This document shows positions 15,720 to 24,777 of a stretch of DNA of 64,000 bases, piece after piece. Under the pieces are notes generated by a model that was given only the letters and a program-made list of their open reading frames with translations, ran no database searches and was not told the origin of the DNA. The stretch is from Brevibacillus sp051967035 (lineage in GTDB: Bacteria > Bacillota > Bacilli > Brevibacillales > Brevibacillaceae). The position numbers and the translations under genes are program-made. Every line of letters starts with the position of its first letter. The stretch's first letter is position 1. Location of the stretch: the NCBI RefSeq assembly GCF_051967035.1, contig NZ_JBQCKK010000012.1, positions 66,947 to 130,946 on the forward strand. Direction: 5' to 3'.

Positions 15720-17600
15720 ATGGAAAAGAAGCAGTTTCAGGCAGAATCGACGCGACTGTTGGAAATGATGATCCATTCCATTTACACGCAAAAAGAAATT
15801 TTTCTGCGTGAGCTGATTTCCAATGCCAGCGATGCGATTGACAAAATCTATTACAAATCGCTGACCGATTCCCAACTCGTTTTTGATAAAGACAATTACT
15901 TCATTAAAATTACCATCGACAAGGACGCCCGCGAGCTGACGATTACGGATACGGGGATCGGGATGACGGCCGAAGAGCTGGAAACCAATCTGGGAGTCAT
16001 CGCCAAAAGCGGCTCGCTCGCCTTCAAAAAAGAAATCGAAGCCAAGGATGGCTACAACATTATCGGGCAATTCGGGGTGGGCTTCTACTCCGCCTTTATG
16101 GTCGCCGATGTCGTGACCGTCATCAGCAAGGCGCTGGGGGCAGAGACAGGTTACAAATGGCAGTCCAGCGGCGCGGATGGCTATACGATTGAACCGTACG
16201 AAAAAGAGACAGTCGGTACGACGATCATTCTCAAAATCAAGGAGAATACCGAAGAAGAGCGCTACGACGAGTTTTTGGAAGAGTATCGGATACGCGCGAT
16301 CATCAAAAAGTATTCGGACTTCATCCGCTACCCGATCAAGATGGACGTGACCACCCACAAGCCAAAAGAGGGCAGCGACAACGAATTTGAAGAAACGCGG
16401 GAAGAACAGATCATCAACAGCATGGTGCCGATCTGGCGCAAGAACAAAAGCGAGCTGACGGACGAGGATTACGAGCAGTTTTACGCTAGCAAGCATTACG
16501 GCTTTGACAAGCCGCTGGCGCATATCCACGTCAGCGCGGACGGAGCCGTCGTGTATCAGGCGATTTTGTACATTCCGGAAAGCATTCCGTTTGACTACTA
16601 TACGCGCGAGTATGAAAAAGGTCTGGAGCTGTATGCCAATGGCGTACTCATCATGAACAAATGCGCTGACCTGCTGCCGGACTATTTCAGCTTCGTCAAG
16701 GGGATGGTCGATTCCGAGAGCCTGTCCCTCAACATTTCCCGAGAAATGCTACAGCATGACCGCCAACTGAAGCTGATCGCGAAAAACATCGCCAGCAAAA
16801 TCAAAAGTCAGCTGCAAAGCATGCAAAAAAACGAGCGGGAGAAGTACGAGAAGTTTTATCAGGCGTTTGGCAGACAGCTCAAATACGGCGTGTACAGCGA
16901 TTTCGGCACGCATAAGGACACGCTGCAAGACCTCCTGATGTTCTACTCCTCCAAGGAGAAAAAGCTGGTGACGCTGGCTGAGTACGTGGAGAGAATGCCG
17001 GAGGATCAAAAATACATTTACTACGCAACCGGAGAATCGAACGAGCGCATCGAGAAGCTGCCGCAGACCGAGCTGGTGGCCGACAAAGGCTATGAAATCC
17101 TGTACTTCACGGAAGACATCGACGAGTTTGCGATCAAAATGATGCGCACCTACAAAGAGAAGGAGTTCCGCTCCGTATCCAGCGCCGATTTGGGCATCGA
17201 AGCGGACGACCAGGACAAGGCGGCAGACAGAGAGAAGGAGGACAACCAAGAGCTGTTCGCGTACATGAAGAGCCTGCTCGAAGGAAAAGTGACCAACGTA
17301 AAAGCGTCCAAGCGTCTGAAGTCCCATCCGGTTTGCCTGTCCACCGAGGGCGATGTCACCATCGAGATGGAAAAAGTCTTGAACGCCATGCCGAACAGCC
17401 AGGGCGTGAAGGCGCAAAAAGTGCTGGAAATCAACGTGAACCACGACGTGTTCCAGTCGCTCAAGGCCGCTTTTGCCGAGGACAAGGAAAAAGTGAATTT
17501 GTACACCACCCTGCTCTACAATCAGGCTTTGCTGATCGAAGGCTTGCCGGTTGAAGACCCGGTCGAGTTTACAAACAACATTTGCAAAATCATGGTGTAA
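15720..17600 (+). CDS. htpG: Molecular chaperone HtpG (bacterial Hsp90)
   Basis: 626 residues from ATG 15720, preceded by AAGAAGGGAG. The N-terminal GHKL ATPase domain is complete: LLEMMIHSIYTQKEIFLREL, NASDAIDK (ATP lid Asn), DTGIGM, GQFGVGFYSAFMV. The middle domain includes SLSLNISREMLQ, and the C-terminal dimerisation domain ends near LIEGLPVEDPVEF. This cytosolic ATP-driven chaperone refolds client proteins after stress. The CIRCE element places it under HrcA, unlike B. subtilis htpG, which is not CIRCE-controlled. It is closed by its own terminator. Confidence 0.98.
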   Translation: MEKKQFQAESTRLLEMMIHSIYTQKEIFLRELISNASDAIDKIYYKSLTDSQLVFDKDNYFIKITIDKDARELTITDTGIGMTAEELETNLGVIAKSGSLAFKKEIEAKDGYNIIGQFGVGFYSAFMVADVVTVISKALGAETGYKWQSSGADGYTIEPYEKETVGTTIILKIKENTEEERYDEFLEEYRIRAIIKKYSDFIRYPIKMDVTTHKPKEGSDNEFEETREEQIINSMVPIWRKNKSELTDEDYEQFYASKHYGFDKPLAHIHVSADGAVVYQAILYIPESIPFDYYTREYEKGLELYANGVLIMNKCADLLPDYFSFVKGMVDSESLSLNISREMLQHDRQLKLIAKNIASKIKSQLQSMQKNEREKYEKFYQAFGRQLKYGVYSDFGTHKDTLQDLLMFYSSKEKKLVTLAEYVERMPEDQKYIYYATGESNERIEKLPQTELVADKGYEILYFTEDIDEFAIKMMRTYKEKEFRSVSSADLGIEADDQDKAADREKEDNQELFAYMKSLLEGKVTNVKASKRLKSHPVCLSTEGDVTIEMEKVLNAMPNSQGVKAQKVLEINVNHDVFQSLKAAFAEDKEKVNLYTTLLYNQALLIEGLPVEDPVEFTNNICKIMV

Positions 17601-17646
17601 CCCGCGCCAAGCGCAGCGGACAAGGAGCGGGAAACACGCACGAAGA

Positions 17647-17673
17647 GGGATGCATAGACGGCATCCCTTTTTT
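17647..17673 (+). terminator. Intrinsic terminator of htpG
   Basis: GGGATGC and GCATCCC stem followed by six T. Confidence 0.85.
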
Positions 17674-17797
17674 GCGTGCGACGGGCAGTTGCCTCTTTGC
17701 GAGGAAAGCGCCTGAGCTAGCCGCGCACAGCAGTCTTGCTATTCGCCAGCCCAGCCGATAAGATGGAAAAAATACAAGCTCTGGAGGAGAGAACGAA

Positions 17798-18400
17798 ATG
17801 TGGGAAGAGAAGTGGCAAAAGGACCGTATTGTCGATGCGGATGAACTGAGAAGGCTGGTGGGAGTTCCGCACGAGACCGTTGCGAACAAGAGCATTGCGC
17901 AGGTGGAAGAGCACGTCATCCGTTACTTGTCCATGTCGCCGCTGTTTTTTCTGGCGACAACAGATGCCGACGGGCGTTGCGATGTTTCCCCGCGCGGCGA
18001 TGAACCTGGCTTTGTCAAGGTGCTGGACGAGCGACACCTGATTTTTCCGGAAAGAATGGGAAACAGACGGGTGGACTCCTTGTTGAATATCGTGGCAAAC
18101 CCGCGGGTCGGGATGATTTTTCTCATTCCCGGTCTGGAAGAAGTGCTGCGCATCAACGGAAAAGCGGTGATTACGAAAAACGCCGAACTGCTGGCGGCGC
18201 AGAACTGGAAAGGAAAAACGCTCGGTCTCGGTGTCGTCGTCGAGGTGGAGGAATGCTTCATTCACTGTCCGCGCGCGTTCAAGCAGGCAGGCTTGTGGCA
18301 GACGGAGTCGTGGCCGGAAAAAGCCGCTATGCCGTCGGTCATGGACATGTTTCGCGCCCATTTGCGAATCAACGGGGTTGCGTTGAAGGAAAACGGGTAG
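17798..18400 (+). CDS. PPOX-class flavoprotein (pyridoxamine 5'-phosphate oxidase-like)
   Basis: 200 residues from ATG 17798, with TGGAGGAGA just upstream. It has the split-barrel FMN-binding pattern of the larger stand-alone PPOX proteins: MSPLFFLATTDADGRCDVSPRG, RMGNRRVDSLLNIVANPRVG, and a C-terminal ECFIHCPRAFKQAGLW that closes the flavin site. These proteins reduce or oxidise unknown small molecules with FMN or F420. A single-gene unit facing the convergent permease gene across a bidirectional hairpin. Confidence 0.85.
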   Translation: MWEEKWQKDRIVDADELRRLVGVPHETVANKSIAQVEEHVIRYLSMSPLFFLATTDADGRCDVSPRGDEPGFVKVLDERHLIFPERMGNRRVDSLLNIVANPRVGMIFLIPGLEEVLRINGKAVITKNAELLAAQNWKGKTLGLGVVVEVEECFIHCPRAFKQAGLWQTESWPEKAAMPSVMDMFRAHLRINGVALKENG

Positions 18401-18419
18401 CTCCCGAGGACGCAACAAA

Positions 18420-18459
18420 AAAGCCTCCCGCGAATGCCTGGTGCAATCGCGGGAGGCTT
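18420..18459. terminator. Shared terminator between the PPOX and permease genes
   Basis: AAGCCTCCCGCGA pairs with TCGCGGGAGGCTT. The A run on its left gives a U tract for the minus-strand permease; the right side is only moderately T-rich. Confidence 0.8.
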
Positions 18460-18513
18460 GGTCTTGTCAGGCAAACACAGCGGAAACCGGATGGGTTCGC
18501 GGTGTGGCTCTGG

Positions 18514-19884
18514 TTAGTTTTCCACTGCCTTGACTTGTTCGATTTTTGCTTTGCGCAGCTTGTAAATCACGACCAGCAGGATAAACCAGACCGGAGTGAC
18601 GAACAAGGCAACGCGCGTATCCTCGGCAAGGCCGAGCACGACGAGAATGAACGCCAGGAAAGCGAGAATCAGGTAATTGGCGAACGGATAGAGCGGCATC
18701 TTGAACTTGTTGGCTTGTGCCAGCTCCGGTCTTGTCTTGCGGTACTTCATGTGGCAAATCACGATAATGCCCCAGATGTACAGGAAGCTGAGTGTCGAGA
18801 TGCTCGTAATCAGGGTGAAGACGCCTTCTGGCATGACGTAGTTCAACACAACCGCAATCAGAACGACGACAGTAGAGAAGAACAGGGCATTGGCAGGCAC
18901 CTGACGGGCTGTCAATTTGGTCATGGACGCAGGTGCGTTGTTTTCTTTACCGAGCGAGTAGAGCATCCGGCTTGTACTGAAGATCGCGCTGTTGCACGCT
19001 GAAGCGGCGGAGGTCAGCACGACGAAGTTGACGATTCCTGCTGCGGCAGCGATTCCGATTGCCGCAAACACTTGAACGAACGGACTCTCGCTCGGGATGA
19101 TGGCGTTCCATGGATAGATGCTCATGATAACGCTGAGAGCGCCGACGTAGAAGATCAGGATACGAAGCGGAATATTGTTGATCGCTTTTGGAATCACGCG
19201 CTCAGGGTCTTTTGTCTCTCCGGCCGTCAGTCCGACAAGCTCGATACCCGCAAAGGCGAACACGACCATCTGGAAGGAGAGCAAGAAGCCGGTGATGCCG
19301 TTCGGGAACATGCCGCCATGGCTCCACAGATTGGAGAAGCTGGATGCGCCGGAGTTTGTGGAGAAGCCCTTGATAATCATGAAGATTCCCACGACGATCA
19401 AAGCGAGAATCGCGATAACTTTAACGAGCGCAAACCAGAACTCCATTTCGCCGAAAAGCTTGACCGTTGCCAGGTTCATGATGAGCAGAACCACGAGCGC
19501 AATCAATCCCGGCATCCATTGCGGAACCTCAGGGAACCAGTATTGCGTGTACATGCCGACAGCCGTCAAGTCGGCCATGGCAATCGAGATCCAGCAGAAC
19601 CAGTACGTCCAGCCTGTGACGAACGCTGCCATGTTTCCGAGATAGTCTTTTACGAAGTCAACAAAGGAATGATAATTCAGGTTACTGAGAAGAAGTTCGC
19701 CGAGCGAGCGCATGATCAGAAAGCAAACCATGCCGGTAATCAAGTAAGCGAACAGGATGGACGGACCAGCCAGGTGAATGGATTTTCCCGCACCGAGGAA
19801 TAAACCTGTCCCGATGGCTCCGCCGATTGCGATGAGTTGAACATGCCTGTTTTTCAAGCCTCGCGCCAAATTTTGCTGTTGCAT
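18514..19884 (-). CDS. APC-family amino-acid permease
   Basis: 456 residues from ATG at 19884 (minus), chosen for GAGGGGGATC upstream rather than the longer start at 19914. Twelve TM segments; the first has the AAT-type signature LKNRHVQLIAIGGAIGTGLFLG, with the GxG unwound helix that binds the substrate amino group. SGASSFSNLWSHGG, FAFAGIELVGLTAGET and RVIPKAINNIPLRILIFY are typical of the CycA/YtnA/AapA group, which import D-Ser, D-Ala, Gly or other neutral amino acids with H+. A single-gene unit, convergent with the PPOX gene. Confidence 0.92.
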   Translation of the reverse strand: MQQQNLARGLKNRHVQLIAIGGAIGTGLFLGAGKSIHLAGPSILFAYLITGMVCFLIMRSLGELLLSNLNYHSFVDFVKDYLGNMAAFVTGWTYWFCWISIAMADLTAVGMYTQYWFPEVPQWMPGLIALVVLLIMNLATVKLFGEMEFWFALVKVIAILALIVVGIFMIIKGFSTNSGASSFSNLWSHGGMFPNGITGFLLSFQMVVFAFAGIELVGLTAGETKDPERVIPKAINNIPLRILIFYVGALSVIMSIYPWNAIIPSESPFVQVFAAIGIAAAAGIVNFVVLTSAASACNSAIFSTSRMLYSLGKENNAPASMTKLTARQVPANALFFSTVVVLIAVVLNYVMPEGVFTLITSISTLSFLYIWGIIVICHMKYRKTRPELAQANKFKMPLYPFANYLILAFLAFILVVLGLAEDTRVALFVTPVWFILLVVIYKLRKAKIEQVKAVEN

Positions 19885-20675
19885 GTGATCCCCCTCATTT
19901 CTCATGCGTGTCATTCATTTACGATTGTGGGTAAAATAACAGCCGCCAATCTTCCGAAAAGTTTATCAAACTTTGTAAATTCATCTTACCATAGGGATAC
20001 AAAATAAAGACAAGGTGAAGTTGCTTCCATCCAAAAAAACGCTTACATTTTTCAGTGAAGTAGACATTTTGCAGGTTTGTCGGTAGGTTCCCCTCCCTTT
20101 TTTTCGGAGCAAATATGAACGGTTATTCAATTGCGAACGCACAGCGAACCTGGCGTCATTCCTACTTTCTCACAACAAAAAAAGGAGCGGGAAAAATAGG
20201 CGGGTCCTACTTTTCGCTGTCCTTTTGCCGGCAAGGCTACCTCCTGATGGTGGCTGGGGCTTTCCCCGGAGATGAACATGCATCCATCCGCGCGTGAGGT
20301 ATTCGCGTGCGTTTTTTTTGATAGTAAATGATTCAAAAAAGCTTGTCAAATGAAAATTTGCAATGAACAGACTGTTTTAATCATAAAACATTTTTGACTG
20401 ATGGAAGTCCAGATTCTGCCACGATGCGGTGAGGAATTGCGTCCAAAAGGGAAAGGGGCGAAAGGTGGCAGGTCGCAGCCGATGGCTGGTGGAGCGGAGA
20501 GCGAATTCACAAGCGAATGGAACAAAAGCGGAGCGATGTGAATAAAAAGTAGCACAGCTCGATAGAGGAGGGCTGTGCTTCTTCGCCGTTGTTGCGGCGC
20601 TGATGGGCACGTTTACGGTCGAGAAACCGGCAGCGTGAACCCCCGTCTGACGCGGCGGAAAACGGAAAATGAGGA
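19885..20675. other. Long intergenic region with hairpins, no supported gene
   Basis: About 800 bp between the permease and the manganese operon. It is AT-rich near the permease start. A possible 60-codon ORF at 20115-20297 (+) has a GGAG site, but I recognise nothing in its translation. It runs into GCGCGTG-N7-CGCGTGC (about 20290-20310) followed by eight T, a good terminator. A second hairpin, AGCACAGC...GGCTGTGCT (20551-20578), precedes CTTCTTCG. The part before the 20.3 kb terminator could be an RNA leader or sRNA; I cannot match it to a riboswitch family. Confidence 0.4.
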
Positions 20676-20719
20676 TTGACAGGCGAATGAATATCCGATA
20701 AATTTTGCATTAGGGAAAC
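20676..20719 (+). promoter_or_regulatory. Promoter with MntR-like operator
   Basis: TTGACA (20676-20681), 17 bp, TAAATT (20699-20704). Overlapping its 3' edge is TTTGCATTAGGGAAAC (20704-20719), close to the MntR box of B. subtilis mnt promoters (TTTGCCTTAAGGAAAC type, from memory). Mn(II)-loaded MntR there would shut off the operon. Confidence 0.8.
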
Positions 20720-20888
20720 ATTTTTATACACAAGCATATTATTTTGCTGTGGAGAATATTATTGGTTAACAACTACAATTTTGTGTATAAGCATAGATGA
20801 GCCAGCCCTATCGGATGGTGCTGGGAAATCTATGGTCAACGACAGGCAAGAACGAACACCCATGATTAGATACTTTGGAGGGAATCTC

Positions 20889-21632
20889 ATGAATCGTGCA
20901 GTGTCAGTCAGAGAGCTTCACGTCTCCTATTTTGGAGTCGAAGTGGTGCGCAATGTCACATTTGCCATCGAACAGGGAAGCATGGTGGGCGTGATAGGTC
21001 CAAACGGAGCGGGGAAGTCGACCATGATCAAGGCCATGCTCGGATTGATCGGCAAGGACAAAGGAGACGTCCTGTTTTCCGGCAAGGAAGTGAATGAAGT
21101 CCGCAAGCAAGTCGCCTACGTGCCGCAACGGAGCCAGATCGACTGGACGTTTCCGATCACGGTGATGGATACCGTTCTCATCGGAACGTACCCGAGCATC
21201 GGCTGGTTCCGCTTTCCGAAAAAGAAGGAAAAGGCGTGGGCGATGGAATGCCTGCGCAAAGTCGGTCTGGAGGACTTTGCGAAGCGGCAGATCGGCGAGT
21301 TGTCCGGCGGCCAGCAGCAGCGCGTCTTTTTGGCCAGGGCACTGGCGCAAAAGCCGGAACTGCTCCTTCTGGACGAGCCGTTTGTCGGGATCGACGTCGC
21401 CAGCGAGGAGACGATTGTGCGGATTTTGAAGGAGTTGAAGCGTGAGGGCAAAACGATCGTGGTCGTCCACCATGACCTGAGCAAGGCGAATGCGTACTTC
21501 GACCAGCTGCTGCTTTTAAACAAGGAGCTGATCAAGTTCGGAACCGTCGAGGAAGTGCTGAATCGAGAGGTCATGGAGAAAGCATACGCGCATCAACTTC
21601 AATTTCTCGAGAAGGTCGAGGTAACGGCGTGA
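20889..21632 (+). CDS. mntB: Manganese ABC transporter, ATP-binding protein
   Basis: 247 residues from ATG 20889, with TTGGAGGG six bases upstream; earlier in-frame starts are within the leader. Walker A GPNGAGKST, signature LSGGQQQRV, Walker B LLLLDEPFVG and the switch His (VVHHDL) are all present. It belongs to the metal (Zn/Mn/Fe) ABC ATPase group. First gene of a three-gene operon: its stop overlaps the permease start (TGATG). The MntR-like box and the ligand set of the binding protein both point to Mn(II). Confidence 0.88.
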   Translation: MNRAVSVRELHVSYFGVEVVRNVTFAIEQGSMVGVIGPNGAGKSTMIKAMLGLIGKDKGDVLFSGKEVNEVRKQVAYVPQRSQIDWTFPITVMDTVLIGTYPSIGWFRFPKKKEKAWAMECLRKVGLEDFAKRQIGELSGGQQQRVFLARALAQKPELLLLDEPFVGIDVASEETIVRILKELKREGKTIVVVHHDLSKANAYFDQLLLLNKELIKFGTVEEVLNREVMEKAYAHQLQFLEKVEVTA

Positions 21633-22492
21633 TGGATTTTTTACAAGCAATCGCACACTATGGATTTTTGCAAAAGGCTTTGTTTACATCGGTGGTAGTC
21701 GGCATGATCTGCGGGGTCATCGGCAGCTTTATTATCTTGCGGGGCATGTCGCTGATGGGGGACGCGATCTCCCACGCGGTTTTGCCGGGAGTAGCCCTGT
21801 CGTACGCCTTCGGAGTGAATTTTTTCCTGGGGGCGGTCGCCACTGGCGTCTTGACGGCCATCGGAATCGGCTACGTCAGCCAGAACAGCCGGATCAAGAA
21901 CGACACGGCTATCGGAATTTTGTTTACCTCGGCTTTTGCCCTGGGGATCATCATGATTACGATGCTGAAAAGCAGCACGGACCTGTATCACATCCTGTTC
22001 GGGAACGTGCTGGCGGTCCGGCCGTCCGACATGTGGGTAACCGTCGGCATTGGCGTGATTGTGATCGTGACCGTCTTCGCGTTTTTCAAGGAGCTGCTGC
22101 TGACGTCGTTTGACCCGACGATTGCGGCCGCCTACGGGTTGCGCAACAATCTCATCCACTACCTGCTGATGACTTTGCTGACGATGGTGACCGTGGCGTC
22201 GTTGCAGACGGTGGGCATCGTACTGGTAGTCGCCATGCTGATTACCCCGGCTGCGACCGCGTATTTGTTGACGGACCGTCTGTCGGTGATGATTTTCCTG
22301 GCCGCCGGCTTCGGGGTCATCTCGTCTATCATCGGTTTGTACTTCAGCTTTACCTACAATCTGGCTTCGGGGGCAACGATCGTCATGGTGGCAACCGCGC
22401 TGTTTCTCATGGCGTTTCTGTTCTCCCCCAAGCACGGGGTTGTCTGGAAAACGATTCGAGCCCGGCAAAAAAAAGTCGAGCTTTCCAGGTAA
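21632..22492 (+). CDS. mntC: Manganese ABC transporter, permease
   Basis: 286 residues from ATG 21632 (GTG 21629 is also possible). Eight or nine hydrophobic segments, with ABC-3 family signatures: GFLQKALFTSVVVGMICGVI, SHAVLPGVALSYAFG, and AMLITPAATAYLLTDRL near the coupling helix. Only one permease gene is present, so it probably homodimerises, unlike the MntCD pair of B. subtilis. It is followed 12 bp later by the binding-protein gene. Confidence 0.9.
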   Translation: MDFLQAIAHYGFLQKALFTSVVVGMICGVIGSFIILRGMSLMGDAISHAVLPGVALSYAFGVNFFLGAVATGVLTAIGIGYVSQNSRIKNDTAIGILFTSAFALGIIMITMLKSSTDLYHILFGNVLAVRPSDMWVTVGIGVIVIVTVFAFFKELLLTSFDPTIAAAYGLRNNLIHYLLMTLLTMVTVASLQTVGIVLVVAMLITPAATAYLLTDRLSVMIFLAAGFGVISSIIGLYFSFTYNLASGATIVMVATALFLMAFLFSPKHGVVWKTIRARQKKVELSR

Positions 22493-22504
22493 AGGAGAAT
22501 TCGC

Positions 22505-23452
22505 ATGAAAAAATGGAGTTTGTTTCTCGTCTTTGTCCTGGCAACGGTCCTGCTTGCTGCATGCGGCGCTCCGCAAGACAACTCGGCCGAGCCGGGCAAA
22601 TCCGGCAGCGACAAGCTGCGAGTGGTCACGACGTACTCGATTTTGTACGACATTGTCAAAAACGTGGGCGGCGATCGCGTCGAAATTCACAGCCTGGCTC
22701 CCGTCGGCTCCAACCCGCACGAATACGATCCGTTGCCGGTTGACGTGCAGAAAACAACCGATGCCGATGCCGTGTTCTACAACGGCCTGAATCTGGAGGC
22801 AGGAAACGCGTGGTTTGAAAAGCTGATGCACACAGCAGGCAAGTCCGGTCCGGATGCGCCCGTGTTCCGCCTGAGCGAAGGCGTAGCCGCTAAGCATTTG
22901 ACCACCAAAGGCAAGGAAAGCGAAGAAGACCCGCACGCCTGGCTGGACATTCGCAACGGCATCAAGTACGCGGAAAACGCACGCGACGCCCTCATCAAAA
23001 TCGACCCGGCACACAAGGAGACGTACGAGCAGAACGCAAAGGCGTACATCGAAAAGCTGCGCGCCCTGCATGAAGAAGCCGTCAAGCAGTACAGCCAGAT
23101 CCCGCGCGAACAGCGCTTCCTGGTTACGAGCGAAGGCGCGTTTAAATACTTCAGCGAGGCGTACGATTTCGACGCCGCCTACATTTGGGAAATCAACTCG
23201 GAAAACCAGGGAACGCCTGAGCAGGTCAGCCAGGTAGTCGACCTGATCCGCGCGAAAAAAATTCCGGCGCTGTTCGTCGAAACGAGCATCGACCCGCGCA
23301 GCATGGAAATGGTCTCGCGCGAAACCGGCGTGCCGATCGTCGGCAAAGTGTTCACCGACTCGCTCGGCAAGCCAGGCGAGGACGGCGATACGTACATCAA
23401 GATGATGGAGTGGAACATCAAGACGATTTACGAAGGGTTGACAAAAAAATAG
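22505..23452 (+). CDS. mntA: Manganese-binding lipoprotein of the ABC transporter
   Basis: 315 residues from ATG 22505 behind AAAGGAG. Signal peptide with lipobox LAAC (Cys20). This is the cluster A-I fold with the Mn-type ligand set His72 (NPHEYDP), His144 (DPHAWLD), Glu210 (TSEGAFKYF) and Asp285 (FTDS), as in PsaA/MntA. ZnuA proteins instead use three His and carry a His-rich loop, which is absent here. It delivers Mn(II) to the permease at the outer face of the membrane. A terminator follows directly. Confidence 0.92.
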   Translation: MKKWSLFLVFVLATVLLAACGAPQDNSAEPGKSGSDKLRVVTTYSILYDIVKNVGGDRVEIHSLAPVGSNPHEYDPLPVDVQKTTDADAVFYNGLNLEAGNAWFEKLMHTAGKSGPDAPVFRLSEGVAAKHLTTKGKESEEDPHAWLDIRNGIKYAENARDALIKIDPAHKETYEQNAKAYIEKLRALHEEAVKQYSQIPREQRFLVTSEGAFKYFSEAYDFDAAYIWEINSENQGTPEQVSQVVDLIRAKKIPALFVETSIDPRSMEMVSRETGVPIVGKVFTDSLGKPGEDGDTYIKMMEWNIKTIYEGLTKK

Positions 23453-23465
23453 ACAGCAAAGCATG

Positions 23466-23496
23466 CACAGTTCTCCTGGTGGGGAACTGTGTTTTT
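23466..23496 (+). terminator. Intrinsic terminator of the manganese operon
   Basis: CACAGTTC and GAACTGTG stem followed by TTTTT. Confidence 0.85.
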
Positions 23497-23635
23497 GTTG
23501 GCAAACGATTCGACGAGAAGAGCAAAGGATTGTCTCGTAAAAAAACACAAGATTGAGTATAATAGTTGAGTGTGAAATGGGACTGCGGAGTCTTGCAAGC
23601 AATCAATCTGTGACGTTGAAAGAGAGTGGGAATGT

Positions 23636-24355
23636 ATGGGTCGCAAGTGGAACAATATCAAAGAGAAAAAAGCTTCGAAGGATGCGAGCACCAGTCGTAT
23701 ATATGCCAAGTTCGGGAAGGAAATTTATGTGGCCGCCAAGCAAGGCGAGCCGGACCCCGAGTCCAACCGGGCTTTGAAGGTCGTTCTGGAGCGAGCCAAA
23801 ACCTACAACGTACCGAAAGCCATTATTGACCGCGCGATCGAAAAAGCGAAGGGCGGATTCGAAGAAAACTACAGCGAGCTGCGCTACGAAGGCTTCGGAC
23901 CGAACGGCTCCATGGTCATCGTCGACGCCTTGACGAACAACGTCAACCGCACGGCGTCTGAAGTGCGCGCCGCCTTCAACAAAAACGGCGGAAACATGGG
24001 CGTGACAGGCTCTGTCGCTTACATGTTCGATCCGACGGCGGTGTTTGGCCTCGAAGGCAAAACGGCCGAGGAGGTCCTCGAAATCCTGATGGAAGCCGAG
24101 GTAGACGTTCGCGACATTCTGGAAGAAGACGGAGCGGTGATTGTCTACGCCGAGCCGGAGCAGTATCATGCCGTGCAGGAAGCGCTCAAGAAAGCAGGCA
24201 TCACCGAGTTCACCGTAGCCGAGCTGACCATGCTCGCGCAAAACGAAGTGACGCTGTCCGAAGAGGCGCAAGCCCAGTTTGAAAAAATGATCGACGCCCT
24301 CGAAGACCTTGACGATGTGCAACAGGTGTACCACAACGTCGACCTGGGGGAATAG
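23636..24355 (+). CDS. yeeI: YebC2/YeeI-type translation factor (YebC/PmpR/TACO1 family)
   Basis: 239 residues from ATG 23636, after GAGTGGGA. It begins MGRKWNNIKEKKASKDAST, the mark of the YeeI (YebC2) branch rather than the AGHSKW branch (YebC1/YrbC). Three domains as in YebC: a helical N-terminus (IYAKFGKEIYVAAKQGEPDP), then two alpha/beta domains (GFGPNGSMVIVDALTNNVNR). The family was long annotated as DNA-binding regulators; recent work places YebC proteins on the ribosome, easing stalls at proline-rich stretches. A single-gene unit with its own terminator. Confidence 0.93.
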   Translation: MGRKWNNIKEKKASKDASTSRIYAKFGKEIYVAAKQGEPDPESNRALKVVLERAKTYNVPKAIIDRAIEKAKGGFEENYSELRYEGFGPNGSMVIVDALTNNVNRTASEVRAAFNKNGGNMGVTGSVAYMFDPTAVFGLEGKTAEEVLEILMEAEVDVRDILEEDGAVIVYAEPEQYHAVQEALKKAGITEFTVAELTMLAQNEVTLSEEAQAQFEKMIDALEDLDDVQQVYHNVDLGE

Positions 24356-24368
24356 GGTCAAGAAGAGA

Positions 24369-24404
24369 AAGACCTTTGCCGCGTGGGTGGCAAAGGTCTT
24401 TTTG
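24369..24404 (+). terminator. Intrinsic terminator of yeeI
   Basis: AAAGACCTTTGCC pairs with GGCAAAGGTCTTT, followed by T. Confidence 0.88.
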
Positions 24405-24465
24405 CTTGCGGCGGCACCTGCAAACGAACAGGGAACGGCTGCTGCGACGCGGAGGAAAGGGCGAG

Positions 24466-24720
24466 CCTACATGCGGCCTAAAAATAAAACCGCCTCCGAA
24501 AAGGAGACGGCATATATCGAGCTCGCTAGTTTTGAGGTGGTACCGATCATCACGTGCGACGCATCTACCTCCTGAAGGGAGTTAAAAGCTGTTAGCCGTG
24601 TTGCGGTTTTCCTTTACTCACTAGGTGATCGTGTACATCATCCATGGCACATCGCCTCCGAAGGGACTACAGCCTGTTTGAACACACACCACCGAGCTCG
24701 ATGAAAATAGTATGATCCGA
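24466..24720 (-). other. Structured intergenic region, possible small RNA or micro-ORF transcript
   Basis: Between yeeI and the convergent lipoprotein gene. Read on the minus strand it contains CATACT (a possible -10), two strong ribosome-site-like GGAGG sequences each followed by very short frames (for example a 17-codon frame from ATG near 24646), and several inverted repeats. It ends in a clear terminator: CCGTCTCC-TTTT-GGAGGCGG then TTTTATTTTT (24480-24510). I recognise no protein in it. The dense hairpins with ribosome sites are reminiscent of type I toxin-antitoxin or leader-peptide RNAs, but this is inference. Confidence 0.35.
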
Positions 24721-24777
24721 TTTCCGGCTTTTATACGCGCGAATCGCGAATGGCAAAACGCGCTGCGATGGCAACCG

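Noticed and set aside
20180..20310. Manganese (yybP-ykoY) or c-di-AMP riboswitch
   Set aside because: I could not align the conserved cores of either class, and the next gene starts 570 bases beyond the terminator.
21641..23602. 653-codon minus-strand frame
   Set aside because: Antisense to the manganese permease and receptor genes; His/Arg/Asp-rich translation with no domain, typical of a GC-driven shadow frame.
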